Source: Burkholderia cepacia
GTDB taxonomy: Bacteria; Pseudomonadota; Gammaproteobacteria; Burkholderiales; Burkholderiaceae
DNA length: 64,000 bases
Direction of reading: 5' to 3'
Assembly: GCF_001039005.1 (NCBI RefSeq)
Contig: NZ_LDWR01000059.1
Location: 56,750 to 120,749, forward strand
The notes under the pieces were generated by a model. It was not told where the DNA came from. It worked only from the letters and a program-made list of their open reading frames with translations, and searched no databases. Numbering within the stretch: the stretch's first letter is position 1; each line of letters begins with the position of its first letter. Positions 33,206 through 42,433 of this stretch are shown here, piece by piece. The position numbers and the translations under genes are program-made.

Positions 33206-33844
33206 ATGCAGCGACCGGAATCCGCGCGCCCCGCGCGCGCCTATGCGGCTTATGCGAAGCGGCTCGACGGCCGCGTCGTCGTGCGGCGCTTCGACCCGCG
33301 CAGCGATTCGTACGACGCGCTGACCGCGTTGCTGCATCGCGCGTTTGCACCGCTCGGCGCATTGGGCTTCAATTGTCCGTGCGTCGATCAGCCGGCCTCG
33401 GCGACGCGCGAGCGCGTGCTCACCAGCGAGTGCTTCGTCGCGCTCGGCAACGCGCATCTGGTCGCGACGATGACGATGCATTCGCACGATCCCGATTCCC
33501 GCTGCGATCCGTATCGCAGCCGGCGCGTCGCGACGCTCGGCCAGCTGGCCGTCGATCCCGTCTGGCAGGATCGCGGCATCGGCCGTTCGCTGCTCGCGTT
33601 CGCACAGCGGCGGGCCGCCGCGCGCGGCGCGACGCACCTCGCGCTCGACGCGCCGTACGCGGCGGTCCGGCTCGTCGATTTCTATCGTCGCGAAGGATTT
33701 CAACCGGTCGACGTGATGCGCTTCCCGGGACACAACTACGACAGCACGATCCTGTGCAAATCCGTCGGCGTCGCGTACGGCCGAATGCCTGCCAGCGACA
33801 CGACGCAGATCGACGTCGCGCGGCAAGCCGGTGCGGCATCATGA
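33206..33844 (+). CDS. GNAT-family N-acetyltransferase
   Basis: 212 residues with a GNAT domain at about 25-185. The acetyl-CoA motif is LAVDPVWQDRGIGRSLLAFA (Q/RxxGxG/A) and the C-terminal part holds LVDFYRREGFQPVDV. The acceptor is not identifiable. AAAGGA precedes ATG 33206. Its stop overlaps the next start by four bases (ATGA), so the two proteins should be made in coupled fashion. Confidence 0.85.
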   Translation: MQRPESARPARAYAAYAKRLDGRVVVRRFDPRSDSYDALTALLHRAFAPLGALGFNCPCVDQPASATRERVLTSECFVALGNAHLVATMTMHSHDPDSRCDPYRSRRVATLGQLAVDPVWQDRGIGRSLLAFAQRRAAARGATHLALDAPYAAVRLVDFYRREGFQPVDVMRFPGHNYDSTILCKSVGVAYGRMPASDTTQIDVARQAGAAS

Positions 33845-34257
33845 AACACGATAGGCCGAAGCACGACGGCGGCGACGATCGCGCGCACCTCGACGTGAGG
33901 CAAGCACGCGTGCGTGCGGCGCTGCGGCTGCGCGGCGTGATGAAGCTGACGCTCATCACGATCGCGGTTGCGCAGGTGCTGACGCTCACGTTCGAGAGCC
34001 TGCTGGTCGCGGCCGGCTTCGCGCCGGAAGCCGCGACCTTGCTGCTGTTCCGCTTCGTGACCTGCGCGCTCGTCAGCTTCTGGCTGCAGGCGGATGCGCT
34101 ACGCGCCTATCAGTTCGCGGCCCAGCACGGGTTCGTCACGGTTCCCGGCACGCACGGCGATCCGATCGACGTGGCGCCGCAGTGCCCGAAACGCTGGCTC
34201 GTCGTGTTGAGTCTTCAGCTCGACCCGCGCGGGTTGAATGGTGAACGGATCAAGTAG
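33841..34257 (+). CDS. Membrane protein coupled to the GNAT gene
   Basis: 138 residues. The first 30 residues are charged, then two hydrophobic helices follow (MKLTLITIAVAQVLTLTF and the segment around ATLLLFRFVTCALVSFWL), with a soluble C-terminal tail of about 55 residues. The start ATG overlaps the GNAT stop (ATGA). I recognise no family; the coupling suggests a joint function. Confidence 0.68.
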   Translation: MKHDRPKHDGGDDRAHLDVRQARVRAALRLRGVMKLTLITIAVAQVLTLTFESLLVAAGFAPEAATLLLFRFVTCALVSFWLQADALRAYQFAAQHGFVTVPGTHGDPIDVAPQCPKRWLVVLSLQLDPRGLNGERIK

Positions 34258-34655
34258 CGGTCCGCGCACCGCACGATGCCGACTGCATCGCGCATGAGTG
34301 AGTTGCAACGAGGCTCGCGGGCTCACGGTTGGCGTCGCGGTTCGGCAAGACATCGCGTACGTTGCGCAGCGAATGTTCGCCATGCAAGCGAAGCAGGGGA
34401 GTGCGCGGAAGAGGAGAAACAGGCGCCGGATGGCGTGATGGGGGAAGCGATGCGGAAGCGGCAGGCCGGCTCCGACAGGTGAAGCGAACGTGCGATTGCA
34501 GGTCACCGATGCGCGATCGCGTCGCGATTCGGCACGCCAACACAGCTCCCGAAAAATCTCACCTCAAGCCCGGATGCGTGCGTTCCGGCTTCGAAAACGC
34601 AGCGGCAAACGAAAGCGGGGCAGGCGGCGAACGAGCCGCGCTGCCCCTTCGGCAC
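34258..34655. repeat. Intergenic stretch with one distant iteron-like 17-mer
   Basis: TCCCGAAAAATCTCACC at 34547-34563 is the reverse complement of the origin iteron, about 7 kb left of the array. The rest of the 398-base gap has no gene that I can support; it includes the hairpin behind tdh. Confidence 0.72.
34617..34647 (-). terminator. Hairpin terminator after tdh
   Basis: GGGGCAGGCGGC pairs with GCCGCGCTGCCCC around a short GAACGA loop with one bulge, 9 nt past the tdh stop. On the minus strand it is followed by a mixed T-rich stretch. Confidence 0.5.
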
Positions 34656-35684
34656 TCAGGCCGTCCAGTCGAGAATCACCTTGCCGCTTTCGCCGGACAG
34701 CATCGCGGCGAAGCCTTTCTCGTAATCGTCGGCCGCAAAGCGATGCGTGATGATCGGCGACAGGTCGAGGCCGCTCTGCAGCATCGCGACCATCTTGTAC
34801 CAGGTCTCGAACATCTCGCGGCCGTAGATGCCCTTGATCTCGAGCCCCTTGAAGATCACCTGGTTCCAGTCGATCGCCGTCTGCGCGGGCGGAATGCCGA
34901 GCAGCGCGACCTTGCCGCCGTGGTTCATCGCCTCGAGCATGCTCGTGAACGCGCTCGGCACGCCCGACATCTCGAGACCGACGTCGAAGCCTTCGGTCAT
35001 GTGCAGGTCGGTCATCACGTCGCGCAGCGACTCGCGTGCGACGTTGACCGCGCGCGTCGCACCCATCTTGCGCGCGAGCTCCAGCCGGTAGTCGTTGATG
35101 TCGGTGATGACGACGTTGCGCGCACCGACGTGCTTTGCGATCGCGACGGCCATGATGCCGATCGGGCCCGCGCCGGTGATCAGCACGTCTTCGCCGACGA
35201 GGTTGAACGACAGCGCCGTGTGCGTCGCATTGCCGAACGGATCGAAGATCGACGCGAGATCGTCGGAGATCTCGGGCGGAATCTTGAACGCGTTGAACGC
35301 CGGAATCGCCAGATACTCGGCGAACGCGCCTTCGCGGTTCACGCCGACGCCGACCGTGTTGCGGCACAGATGCCGGCGCCCCGCGCGACAGTTGCGGCAG
35401 AAACCGCACGTGATGTGGCCTTCGCCGGACACGCGATCGCCGATCGCGAAGCCGCGCACTTCCTGGCCCATCTCGACGATCTCGCCGACATATTCGTGAC
35501 CGACGTGCATCGGCACGGGAATCGTCTTCTGCGCCCAGTCGTCCCACTTCCAGATATGGATGTCGGTGCCGCAGATCGCCGTACGGCGGATCTTGATCAG
35601 CACGTCGTTGTGGCCGACTTCGGGACGCTTCACGCGGGTGAGCGTAAGGCCGGGGCCGCGCTCGAGCTTTGCCAGTGCTTTCAT
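34656..35684 (-). CDS. tdh: L-threonine 3-dehydrogenase
   Basis: 342 residues, standard for zinc-dependent Tdh. The catalytic-zinc region is ICGTDIHIWKWD with HVGHEYVGEI, the structural zinc Cys cluster is CGFCRNCRAGRRHLCRNT and the NAD motif GAGPIGIMAVAIAKH follows. It oxidises threonine to 2-amino-3-ketobutyrate. The partner gene kbl lies 13 nt upstream in the same operon, so threonine is converted to glycine and acetyl-CoA. Confidence 0.97.
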   Translation of the reverse strand: MKALAKLERGPGLTLTRVKRPEVGHNDVLIKIRRTAICGTDIHIWKWDDWAQKTIPVPMHVGHEYVGEIVEMGQEVRGFAIGDRVSGEGHITCGFCRNCRAGRRHLCRNTVGVGVNREGAFAEYLAIPAFNAFKIPPEISDDLASIFDPFGNATHTALSFNLVGEDVLITGAGPIGIMAVAIAKHVGARNVVITDINDYRLELARKMGATRAVNVARESLRDVMTDLHMTEGFDVGLEMSGVPSAFTSMLEAMNHGGKVALLGIPPAQTAIDWNQVIFKGLEIKGIYGREMFETWYKMVAMLQSGLDLSPIITHRFAADDYEKGFAAMLSGESGKVILDWTA

Positions 35685-35697
35685 GGTCGAGCCTCCG

Positions 35698-36897
<1,200 letters not shown>

Positions 36898-36976
36898 CGC
36901 AAAGCTCCTGACAGGGATTCGCATTCCGCGGCGCGCCGCTCGTGGCGGCGGCGCAACGGCCTGCTACTGTTATAGT

Positions 36977-36994
36977 CGGTCGTTCGGTTGACCG
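36977..36994. promoter_or_regulatory. Inverted repeat between kbl and its probable regulator
   Basis: CGGTC (36977-36981) and GACCG (36990-36994) flank 8 bases. Further right the motif CCGAAC occurs twice, near 37010 and 37032. These are candidate operators for the XRE-cupin regulator in the divergent gap. Confidence 0.45.
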
Positions 36995-37058
36995 CATTTA
37001 TCCGATATTCCGAACTAGAATTCGAAATACCGAACAACTCTAAGCGAACGGAATCCAA

Positions 37059-37670
37059 ATGGCAAGTTCCTCCGGATCGCGGCGCACGCCTGCCAGCGCC
37101 GCACCTCCGCAGCCGGCCGCCACGCCGCCGCGTGTCGGCGAGCAGATCCAGCGGCTGCGCAACGAGCGCAAGCTGACCCTCGACGACCTGTCGCGCGCGG
37201 CCGGCGTATCGAAATCGATGCTCTCCGAGATCGAACGCGACAAGGCCAATCCGACCATCGCCGTGGCCTGGCGGCTGACGAACGCGCTCGGCATCACACT
37301 CGACGAGCTGTTCTCGCAGCCGAAGGCGCCCGAGACGATCCGCGTAGACGGCCCGCACGACATTCCGACGCTCGCCGGCCACGACGGCCGGTACCAGTTG
37401 CGCGTGTGGGGCCCGATCGACCTCGCCGGCAAGTTCGAGTGGTACGAGCTGACGCTGCCGGGCGGCGGCGCGCTGGTATCGAACGCACACGAACCCGGCA
37501 CGCGCGAGCACCTCACCGTGCTGCAAGGCGCGATGGAGATCGAGGCCGCCGCGGCAAGCCGGCGCCTGAAGGCCGGCGACACCGCGCGCTACCCGGCCGA
37601 CGAGCCGCACGCGATCCGCAACCCCGGCAAGGCCGAAGCGCGGGCACTGTTGATCGTGATACACCGCTGA
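37059..37670 (+). CDS. XRE-family regulator with cupin sensor domain
   Basis: 203 residues. The N-terminal 24 residues are a Pro/Ala linker, then an HTH_XRE (VGEQIQRLRNERKLTLDDLS, then AGVSKSMLSEIERDKANPTI) followed by a C-terminal cupin barrel (about 110-203) with HEPGTREHLTVLQGAMEI and PADEPHAIRNPG. Such proteins usually control a neighbouring amino-acid pathway in response to a small ligand. Because it is divergent from kbl-tdh, threonine catabolism is the likely target. Confidence 0.87.
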   Translation: MASSSGSRRTPASAAPPQPAATPPRVGEQIQRLRNERKLTLDDLSRAAGVSKSMLSEIERDKANPTIAVAWRLTNALGITLDELFSQPKAPETIRVDGPHDIPTLAGHDGRYQLRVWGPIDLAGKFEWYELTLPGGGALVSNAHEPGTREHLTVLQGAMEIEAAAASRRLKAGDTARYPADEPHAIRNPGKAEARALLIVIHR

Positions 37671-37800
37671 CGGCGCGTATAGCTGGCCAAAGGGCCAGTT
37701 GCGGAAAAGACTGTATATTTGTACAGTATACGGACATTCCGCCATGCATGGGCCGGAGCTGGCGCACCGAGGCGCCCGCCCCGGTCGACAGGAGCCTGCA

Positions 37801-38178
37801 ATGACAGAAGAACAAGATTTGGCCGCGCTCAGCTTCAAGGCTGCCGCGCACGACCTCGAGCTGATCGTCCGCCATATTGCCGGGCGCTACATCCGTCAGC
37901 GCGTGCCGCTGACGTGGCGCCTGCTGCACGCCATCGAAGCCGAGGCGCTCGCCGATCTCGGCTTTGCCAGCCGCCACGAGGCCGGCATGCGTCAATTGTT
38001 CGAACGGCCGTCGGACATGACGTTTCCCGAAACGGACGATCCGATCGACTTCGGGCGCTCGAATGCGCTGCCTGCCGTTTTTTCGTTCGCGGTGCTCGCG
38101 TACGAAGCCGCGGCAACGTCGCACGACACCGCGTCTCGCGAGCGCGCTCACCGTCCGTCCAAGGCGTGGGGCGACTGA
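37801..38178 (+). CDS. Hypothetical protein
   Basis: 125 residues, mainly helical. It begins with a run of mixed charges (TEEQDLAALSFKAAAHDLEL), continues with IRQRVPLTWRLLHAIEAEAL and ends in a charged tail. AGGAG precedes ATG 37801. I do not recognise the family. It lies between the XRE-cupin and recombinase-like genes on the same strand. A role in the replicon machinery is possible but not shown. Confidence 0.7.
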   Translation: MTEEQDLAALSFKAAAHDLELIVRHIAGRYIRQRVPLTWRLLHAIEAEALADLGFASRHEAGMRQLFERPSDMTFPETDDPIDFGRSNALPAVFSFAVLAYEAAATSHDTASRERAHRPSKAWGD

Positions 38179-38279
38179 CCGCCAACCCGGGCCGCCGCGC
38201 ATGGCGGCTTGTCCAGCCTCTTGCTGCCCGAGACGTTGCGGAAAGGGCTACTATATACGCAACTAACGGAATAAATCAC

Positions 38280-39293
38280 ATGTCCCTTCCCGCCTCTCCC
38301 GACACCCCCGCACGCCCGGAAGAAAAGGATCTGTTCGATCGCGGCGCATCCGACTGGATCGCCTCACCCGAAGCCGCATTCGACGCGTGGCTGGCCATGC
38401 AGGACTATCGCCGCTCGTCGGCCGACGTCTATCGCACCCAATGGGGCGCGTTTCTCACGTGGCTGCGCACGCATCAAAAGAATCTGGCCACGGTCGATAC
38501 GGCAACGATCGCGAACTTCGTCGGTGAGTTGCCGATCCGGAAAACCCAGAAAATGCGCTATCTTCGGCTGATCGAACGGGTGCTCGATCACATCCGCCGC
38601 ACCGAATACGCATCGACCAACCCGGCCCGCTTCATCGCTCAGGATGGCGAAGCAAGCTGGCGCAAGGCGCGCGACAACGAACCGACCGGTTTCCTGACGC
38701 CGGCCGAACGCGCGAAGTTGCTCGCGTATCTGTTTTCGCCGATCGGCGTATCGGGTTCCGCATACTGGAAGGAGCGCCGCGATCGCGCGCTCGTGGCGGC
38801 ATTTCTCGGCGCCGGCATTAAAACCGGCGAAGCGCGCGCACTTACGATTAGTTGCATCAATACAAGCAACACGTCGCTGCAGATCCAGGCGACGCATCCG
38901 GATTTCGCGCGCGAAACCCATCTCGCCTCGTTCGCGATCGCGCTGCTCGAGGCATGGCTCACCGAACGCAAGCGCCAGGAAATTCCGGGGGAACTCGTGT
39001 TCCCGGCATCGCATGCCGGGCGGCCGATGCACAAGGCGACGATGCTGCGCGCCATCGACGCGATCGTCGAATCGGCCGGGCTCACGTCGTCACGCACCGC
39101 TCGCGCGAGCCCGCAGACGCTGCGTAATACCTACGCGGCCGAACTATTCGAAAACGATGTGCCGCCCGAACGGGTCGGCAAATGGCTGGGCTTCATGCGG
39201 CCGATCTCGTCGAACCGCCTGCATCGCGCCTGGAAAAACTGGCGCGACGGGCTGGTTGACGGTGACGCGTCCGACAGCGATGAAACTCACTGA
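38280..39293 (+). CDS. Tyrosine-recombinase-like protein, catalytically degenerate
   Basis: 337 residues. An N-terminal SAM-like core-binding domain (about 25-110) and a C-terminal recombinase catalytic domain (about 150-320) are recognisable. The first Arg (GIKTGEARALT) is kept. The usual H-x-x-R box reads SPQTLRNTYAAELF, with Gln for the His. The final box reads LGFMRPISSNRLHRAW: the catalytic Tyr position is Leu. The protein should therefore bind DNA without cutting it. It lies beside the origin module and may have a structural or regulatory role in replication or segregation. The ribosome site at ATG 38280 is unclear. Confidence 0.85.
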   Translation: MSLPASPDTPARPEEKDLFDRGASDWIASPEAAFDAWLAMQDYRRSSADVYRTQWGAFLTWLRTHQKNLATVDTATIANFVGELPIRKTQKMRYLRLIERVLDHIRRTEYASTNPARFIAQDGEASWRKARDNEPTGFLTPAERAKLLAYLFSPIGVSGSAYWKERRDRALVAAFLGAGIKTGEARALTISCINTSNTSLQIQATHPDFARETHLASFAIALLEAWLTERKRQEIPGELVFPASHAGRPMHKATMLRAIDAIVESAGLTSSRTARASPQTLRNTYAAELFENDVPPERVGKWLGFMRPISSNRLHRAWKNWRDGLVDGDASDSDETH

Positions 39294-39302
39294 TCCGGAA
39301 AC

Positions 39303-39334
39303 GGCTGCTCACGCGAAGCGATCCGTGAGCAGCC
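39303..39334 (+). terminator. Stem-loop terminator after the recombinase-like gene
   Basis: GGCTGCTCACG and CGTGAGCAGCC form a perfect 11-bp stem with a 10-base loop, 9 nt past the stop codon. The T-run is short (TTG). It may serve both convergent genes. Confidence 0.55.
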
Positions 39335-39364
39335 TTGCGTGGCGCTGCCTCACCGTTCCACCTC

Positions 39365-39381
39365 TCCCGAAAAACCTCACC
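39365..39381 (-). repeat. Distant iteron-like 17-mer nearest the origin
   Basis: TCCCGAAAAACCTCACC, the inverted form of the origin iteron, lies in the 136-base gap between the recombinase-like and KfrA-like genes. Confidence 0.75.
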
Positions 39382-39429
39382 TCAAGCGCGCCGGACCGTC
39401 TTGCCTGTGCGGTGCTGCCGATCCGCGGG

Positions 39430-40629
39430 TCAGGTATGCGTAAAGCGCGCGACGGCTTCGAATCGAGACGGCCATGCGCCTGAAGCGTGCTCGCACTCGG
39501 GGCACGCCACTTCAAAACCCTCTTCACCATGCGACAGTTCCGGCTCGCCATCGCAATGCGGGCACTGAGTCGGCACCGTAATCTCGGAATCCAGTGAGGT
39601 CCCGATCGCGGAAAACGCGTCCGCATCCAGTTGCCCGGCATCGGCCAGGCGCCGGATCAGCACGGCGATTTCCGGATTCATTTCACGGCTCGCGCGCAAC
39701 GAACTCACGTCGCGCGTCGCCCGTTCCAGTTCATCGCTCTGCGTGCGCAACTGTTCTTCGAGCCGATCGGCGCGAGCCTTGGCCGAGCTCAATTGCTGCA
39801 GGAAATCGAATTCCTTGCGCTGAACGTCGCGCAAACCGCTCTGGTAGGTCGACGCCATGCTGCGCAGCGAATCCAGCTCGACCAGCATCGGCTTCACGCG
39901 GCGTTCGGCTTCGGCCACCGCGTCCTTGATTTGCTGCGCGTAGTGCTCGGTGCGTTGCTGCAATTCGGCTTGCAGCGCATCGATGCGATCGCGCAGCGTG
40001 GCGTTCTGCGCCTGCTCGGCGTCGATACGGCCGGCGGCCGCGGTCAGCTCCTTCTCCAGTCGGGCGACTGTGGTGAGCAACGTCGCTTCGTTTGTCGAAC
40101 CGTGCGTCGTCTGCGACGCGAGCTGAACCTCGAGTTCGGTCACGCGCGCCTGCAATTGCTCGTTCCGGGTTTCGCCGCGGGCGAGCGCGCCTTCGAGCGT
40201 CTCCTGGCGCACCGTCGCGTCGCGCAACCGTTGTTCGGCGTCGGCGATGCCGGCGCGAACTTGCTCGCGATCGCCATCGAGACTGTCGCGGGCCGCTTTC
40301 AACGCTTCTTCATATAGTGCGCCGAGCAACGCGCCGGCCTTTTCCTCGACGGCCTTCGGGATCGCCGCACCGTCAAGCCTGATCTTGGACGCGGAACGGA
40401 TGCGCTCCCAGAAATGGTCGATGTCTTTCGGGATGTCGCTGGCGCTGCCGGTTTGGGTGAGATCGCGGACGTTGGCGGCGGACGGCCGGATGCCGAGATC
40501 GAAGAACAGGCGCTTGCATGCGTGCAGCGACAATTCCTGGCGCCGCGCGCCGCTTGCACGCAGCGATTCCAGTTCGTCCCGAATGACTTGGCGCATTTCG
40601 TCCAGGGTCATGGCAGAGCTCACAGACAT
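39430..40629 (-). CDS. KfrA-like coiled-coil DNA-binding protein with C-terminal zinc ribbon
   Basis: 399 residues. The N-terminal 90 residues form a KfrA-like DNA-binding domain (LHACKRLFFDLGIRPSAANV, DIPKDIDHFWERIR). Residues about 95-320 are a long coiled coil rich in Glu, Gln, Ala and Leu. The C-terminus has two Cys pairs, CPHC and CPEC, 25 residues apart, forming a probable zinc ribbon that plasmid KfrA proteins normally lack. KfrA proteins organise plasmid DNA and help segregation. The start at 40629 or 40611 has only a weak ribosome site. It faces away from the iteron array. Confidence 0.83.
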   Translation of the reverse strand: MSVSSAMTLDEMRQVIRDELESLRASGARRQELSLHACKRLFFDLGIRPSAANVRDLTQTGSASDIPKDIDHFWERIRSASKIRLDGAAIPKAVEEKAGALLGALYEEALKAARDSLDGDREQVRAGIADAEQRLRDATVRQETLEGALARGETRNEQLQARVTELEVQLASQTTHGSTNEATLLTTVARLEKELTAAAGRIDAEQAQNATLRDRIDALQAELQQRTEHYAQQIKDAVAEAERRVKPMLVELDSLRSMASTYQSGLRDVQRKEFDFLQQLSSAKARADRLEEQLRTQSDELERATRDVSSLRASREMNPEIAVLIRRLADAGQLDADAFSAIGTSLDSEITVPTQCPHCDGEPELSHGEEGFEVACPECEHASGAWPSRFEAVARFTHT

Positions 40630-42433
40630 TGAATTGTGTCAATCATAACGAAATACGTATTCTTTGATACCTATTTCGGATCGACGTTGTGAATTTACGT
40701 CGCTGTGCACAGAAATCGGATCTGTGAGCCAATCCGGATGAACGTGGTCCAGGATTCCGTGAAACAAAGCGAAGAAAGTCAGCCAAGTCCTTGTAGCACA
40801 AGCATTTTCCAGCAGACCCAGAAATCCGGCATTTGTTTCACATGACAACGGAACCGATTGCCTGTGGGTGTTCAGGGTTTGGGGTATCTGTGGAAAACTC
40901 GTCGGCCCATGTCTTGAGAGTATTAGAAGTAAACACCCTTGAACCCTTAGTTAAAAACGTTAACGCCACGGCACATCCTTATGTAGCAAGGGTTTCCGGC
41001 CGGCAAGGTGAAGTTTTACGGGAGCCAAGGTGATCTTCTGCGGGAGCTGAAGTGATTGGGTTCGGGGAGCTGCGTGAGCCGTTGCAGGAAAGGTCGTGAG
41101 GGGATTCGGGATCACAGTGAAACACGAGATTTCCCAAAGGTGAGAGTTTTCGGGGCCGCACAGCCACAGAACCCGCGCTGTGCCTGCCTGCACAGTTTTC
41201 TGCCTGTGCAGACATAGGTGAGAATTTGCGGGACCCTCTTTGCGCCCCGATTCTGCCCATCTTTTGGGCAGTTTTTACGAAAGGTGAGGTTTCACGGGAC
41301 TCCACGGGAATTGGGTGTGAGGATTTCCGGGAGCCGGACGCCATTTTGCACAGCAAAAGTGCTCTCCGGGGCCTGTGATGCACTAAAGGTGAGACTTTTC
41401 GGGAGGAAAATCCGGGTTTTCCTGCCCCTATCCTGTTGAGGTGAGCTTTTTCGGGGCATCTATCACAGCCTGAGATCCCGGTCACAGGTGAGCGTTTTCG
41501 GGAACGGTATTTGCTCGAAAAATGGTCAAAGGTGAGGCTTTTCGGGACATGTGAACGGCCGGATTCGCCGAAAAGCCCGCCAGGACTGGAAGAATTCTCG
41601 TTTTTGCTGTGCCACTTTTTGGCACAGGTGAGATTTTTCGGGGGGCGACACGCGGTTGTCGTATGAAGGATTTCCGTCGAAAGGTGAGGCTTTTCGGGGG
41701 ATCCCAGCGACGCACAGCCAAATGCCTTCTGCGCATAAGTATCGGAAGGCATTGGGGTTTTTGATACCGAGGCGGTTACGGTGAGGTTTTTCGGGAGTCG
41801 TTCTCGTGGGCGTTGCTGTGCCGCATTTTTTCAATAAGGTGAGGCTTTTCGGGAGGCTCTGGTAGCGAATCCCGCGTGCGCCGGGCGTTTGTCGCCATCC
41901 GATCGAAACAACAAGCTGTGCTCAAGGTGAGTATTTTCGGGACCCGATAGGATTGGTGCGCTGTACAATGCGCGCCCGGGCCGGCAAAGCATGCCTGGGC
42001 GAGCGGCACAGGCCGGCTTCGAAGGCGTCTTTCCGGATGCCGGAGCGGATGACGATCTCCCGGCGAGCCGTGCCTGTACATGCATACAGCCCGATGCGGG
42101 GCGATCGGGGACGCATGGCGAGGTGCAATCGCAACCCTGTGCCGAACTCACGGCTGGGCAGTCGCAAAATTACGACAAATAGAAAGGTGAGCCGATACGG
42201 GAGCGTGTTCCGCACGTGTCGCGCACAGGTGAAATTCTGTGAATCGGCGCATCCCGCAGCACGTCTGGACGAGTCCGGAACGCTGCAATTCCGGACCGGT
42301 GAGCGTTTTCGGGAGCGCTTGGGGTGAGTGCCGTTTTGCACGCGCGCTTCACCGGCTATGGTGAGCATGTCGTTCTGGACGCACATCACCACAGGCGCTA
42401 TCCTTCCGGAAAACTTCCTCTCCGACCCGACGC
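40630..42433. other. Replication origin region of the replicon
   Basis: 1.8 kb without a supported gene. It contains the iteron array, an AT-rich stretch near 40.92-40.98 kb, and DnaA-box-like sequences (TGTGGAAAA at 40889-40897 and TTTTGCACA at 41344-41352). It ends at the start of the initiator gene. This is the expected anatomy of an iteron-controlled origin with a DnaA role. Short frames across it are iteron read-through and are not genes. Confidence 0.85.
41007..42314 (+). repeat. Iteron array: about 17 well-matched copies of GGTGAGNNTTTTCGGGA and several weaker ones
   Basis: Starts of the direct repeats are 41007, 41029, 41139, 41217, 41283, 41316, 41388, 41440, 41487, 41531, 41627, 41683, 41780, 41838, 41926, 42186 and 42298. 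Weaker forms are at 41051, 41095 and 42225. The best copies share GGTGAG, two variable bases, TTTTCGGG and a purine. All are in the same orientation. Spacing is irregular, from 22 bp to about 260 bp, with many steps of 44-96 bp. They are the expected binding sites of the downstream initiator protein. Confidence 0.9.

Noticed and set aside
38280..39293. Active phage integrase marking a genomic island
   Set aside because: Catalytic Tyr and His are missing, and no attachment-site repeats or tRNA gene are nearby.
41007..42314. CRISPR array
   Set aside because: The repeated units are only 17 bp, spacing is irregular, and no cas genes are present; an iteron array fits better.
41218..42327. Short frames within the iteron array
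   Set aside because: They consist of translated iterons and spacers; a non-coding origin explains the sequence.
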